Source of the DNA: Bacillota bacterium
GTDB taxonomy: Bacteria; Bacillota; Clostridia; Lachnospirales; Lachnospiraceae
Assembly (NCBI GenBank): GCA_023420935.1
Contig: JAEZUR010000133.1
Coordinates: 1 to 62,418, forward strand
Length of the DNA: 62,418 nt
Direction of reading: 5' to 3'
This document shows positions 61,622 to 62,418 of this stretch, one piece after another. A program made the translations under genes and the position numbers. How positions within the stretch are numbered: position 1 is the stretch's first letter; each line of letters starts with the position of its first letter. The notes under the pieces were generated by a model. It did not search any database. It saw nothing but the letters and a program-made list of their open reading frames with translations, and was not told where the DNA came from.

Positions 61622-62418
61622 CTACGCGAACTTTCTATTGTTATGAATGATATCTACCACTTGCTTTGATGCTGTACCATTATCTCTATGATTATATTTT
61701 TTACAAAAATCATCATACTTTCCTATATAATTACTTCCATCATAGGTAAGGATATCTTCGATAAGTTCTGGTGTTGTTTGTGATATTGGTCCTGGTGCTT
61801 CTTCCATAAAGTCGAAATAAAATCCTCTTAAATTATTTTTATATTTTTCTAAGTCATATGCATAAAAGAACATAGGACGTTTTAACAAACTATAATCAAA
61901 CATAACAGAGGAATAATCTGTGATTAAAATATCTGCAACCAAATATAGTTGAGAGATTTCATAACTTAAATCAAATTCATAGATAAAACCTTTGTACTTA
62001 TCCCAGTTTATTTGTTCCATTACAAGATAATGATATTTAACTAGCATAATATACTCATTTCCTAATGATTCTCTCATCAGATCAAAATCAAGTTTCGGAT
62101 TAAATTTATACTTACCATTTTCGTAAAATTCATCATCACGCCATGTAGGTGCATATAATATGATTTTTTTATCCAATGGAAGATTTAGTTTTTTCTTTAA
62201 TGTTACAATGTCATTTTCATTATATCGAAATAAGATATCATTTCTCGGATAACCGATCTCTAGCATTGTATTATGAAATGCAAAACATCTTCGAAATATT
62301 TCAGTTGAATATTCATTTTGCGAAATCAGATAGTCCCAAGTTTTCGCATTTTCATAAAAATTCTTTTTGTATGTTTCAATGTCTGTTTCCCCTGACATGC
62401 TAACATCATCCATATCCA
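61622..62418 (-). CDS. CDP-glycerol glycerophosphotransferase-like, partial
   Basis: C-terminal 264 codons of a TagB/TagF-like enzyme; the gene continues past the right edge, so its start is unseen (an ATG at 62413 is likely internal). Seen: YAPTWRDDEFYENGKYKFNP, VADILITDYSSVMFDYSLL, RPMFFYAYDLEKYKNNLRGF. About as similar to the 56.4-kb gene as typical paralogues. The C-terminal HNNRKFA codons coincide with the CTTTCTATTGTT motif seen elsewhere. Confidence 0.9.
   Translation of the reverse strand, partial: DMDDVSMSGETDIETYKKNFYENAKTWDYLISQNEYSTEIFRRCFAFHNTMLEIGYPRNDILFRYNENDIVTLKKKLNLPLDKKIILYAPTWRDDEFYENGKYKFNPKLDFDLMRESLGNEYIMLVKYHYLVMEQINWDKYKGFIYEFDLSYEISQLYLVADILITDYSSVMFDYSLLKRPMFFYAYDLEKYKNNLRGFYFDFMEEAPGPISQTTPELIEDILTYDGSNYIGKYDDFCKKYNHRDNGTASKQVVDIIHNNRKFA

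Overview
The window looks like a low-GC, anaerobic, spore-forming Firmicute of the Lachnospiraceae (Clostridium cluster XIVa, close to Lachnoclostridium or Anaerocolumna). The reasons are the AT-rich sequence with strong GGAGG ribosome sites, TTGACA/TATAAT promoters, a T-box ahead of pheST, a lysine riboswitch ahead of dapAB, SleB-, SpoIID- and CgeB-type proteins, YesM/YesN-type regulation of a sugar-uptake operon, and a small DUF6142-like membrane protein. The species assignment is inference. No rRNA, tRNA, CRISPR or phage genes were seen.

Layout. 1-1.3 kb: a decayed ISL3-family transposase remnant and a tandem repeat. 1.3-3.8 kb: an abundant-looking secreted Ig-like (S-layer-like) protein behind a consensus promoter. 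4.1-6.9 kb: thrC and a SleB-type cell-wall hydrolase, separated by three stacked hairpins. 7.5-8.5 kb: an AP2/degenerate-HNH protein followed by a probable small RNA. 8.5-14.7 kb: a response regulator, histidine kinase, large lipoprotein and ABC ATPase/permease run as one cell-envelope operon with a probable autoregulatory site. 15-16.4 kb: small membrane proteins (VanZ-like, DUF6142-like) and two long hairpin elements. 16.4-20.4 kb: pheST with its T-box. 20.4-21.7 kb: a 300-bp hairpin element, a type I toxin-antitoxin locus (32-aa holin-like toxin plus antisense RNA) and another long hairpin. 21.7-26.2 kb: CgeB-like glycosyltransferase, YihY/BrkB membrane protein, SpoIID-domain protein.

26.3-42.6 kb is a carbohydrate locus read leftward from one strong promoter. 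It holds an FAD-dependent oxidoreductase, two ABC permeases, a lipoprotein sugar-binding protein, a 1934-aa secreted GH31-type glycosidase, a YesM-type kinase, a YesN-type AraC regulator and a second, membrane-anchored binding protein. The likely scheme is extracellular hydrolysis, ABC uptake, and sensing by the kinase with the anchored binding protein. 42.8-47.6 kb is a GldA/F/G-like ABC operon with DUF4340. 48.3-50.7 kb is a second copy of the 300-bp hairpin element plus lysine-riboswitch-controlled dapA-dapB. 50.8-55.3 kb: cobalamin adenosyltransferase, tandem 74-bp repeats, a two-OB-fold SSB-like protein, typA and a DUF2156 protein. 55.4-62.4 kb: an orphan SocA/Panacea antitoxin-like regulator, then two CDP-glycerol glycerophosphotransferase-like genes flanking a giant secreted metallophosphatase/5'-nucleotidase with Ig repeats; the second transferase runs off the right edge.

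The most unusual content is the set of intergenic long hairpins. Two share conserved core blocks while their paired arms differ in sequence and still pair, which suggests a dispersed structured DNA or RNA element.
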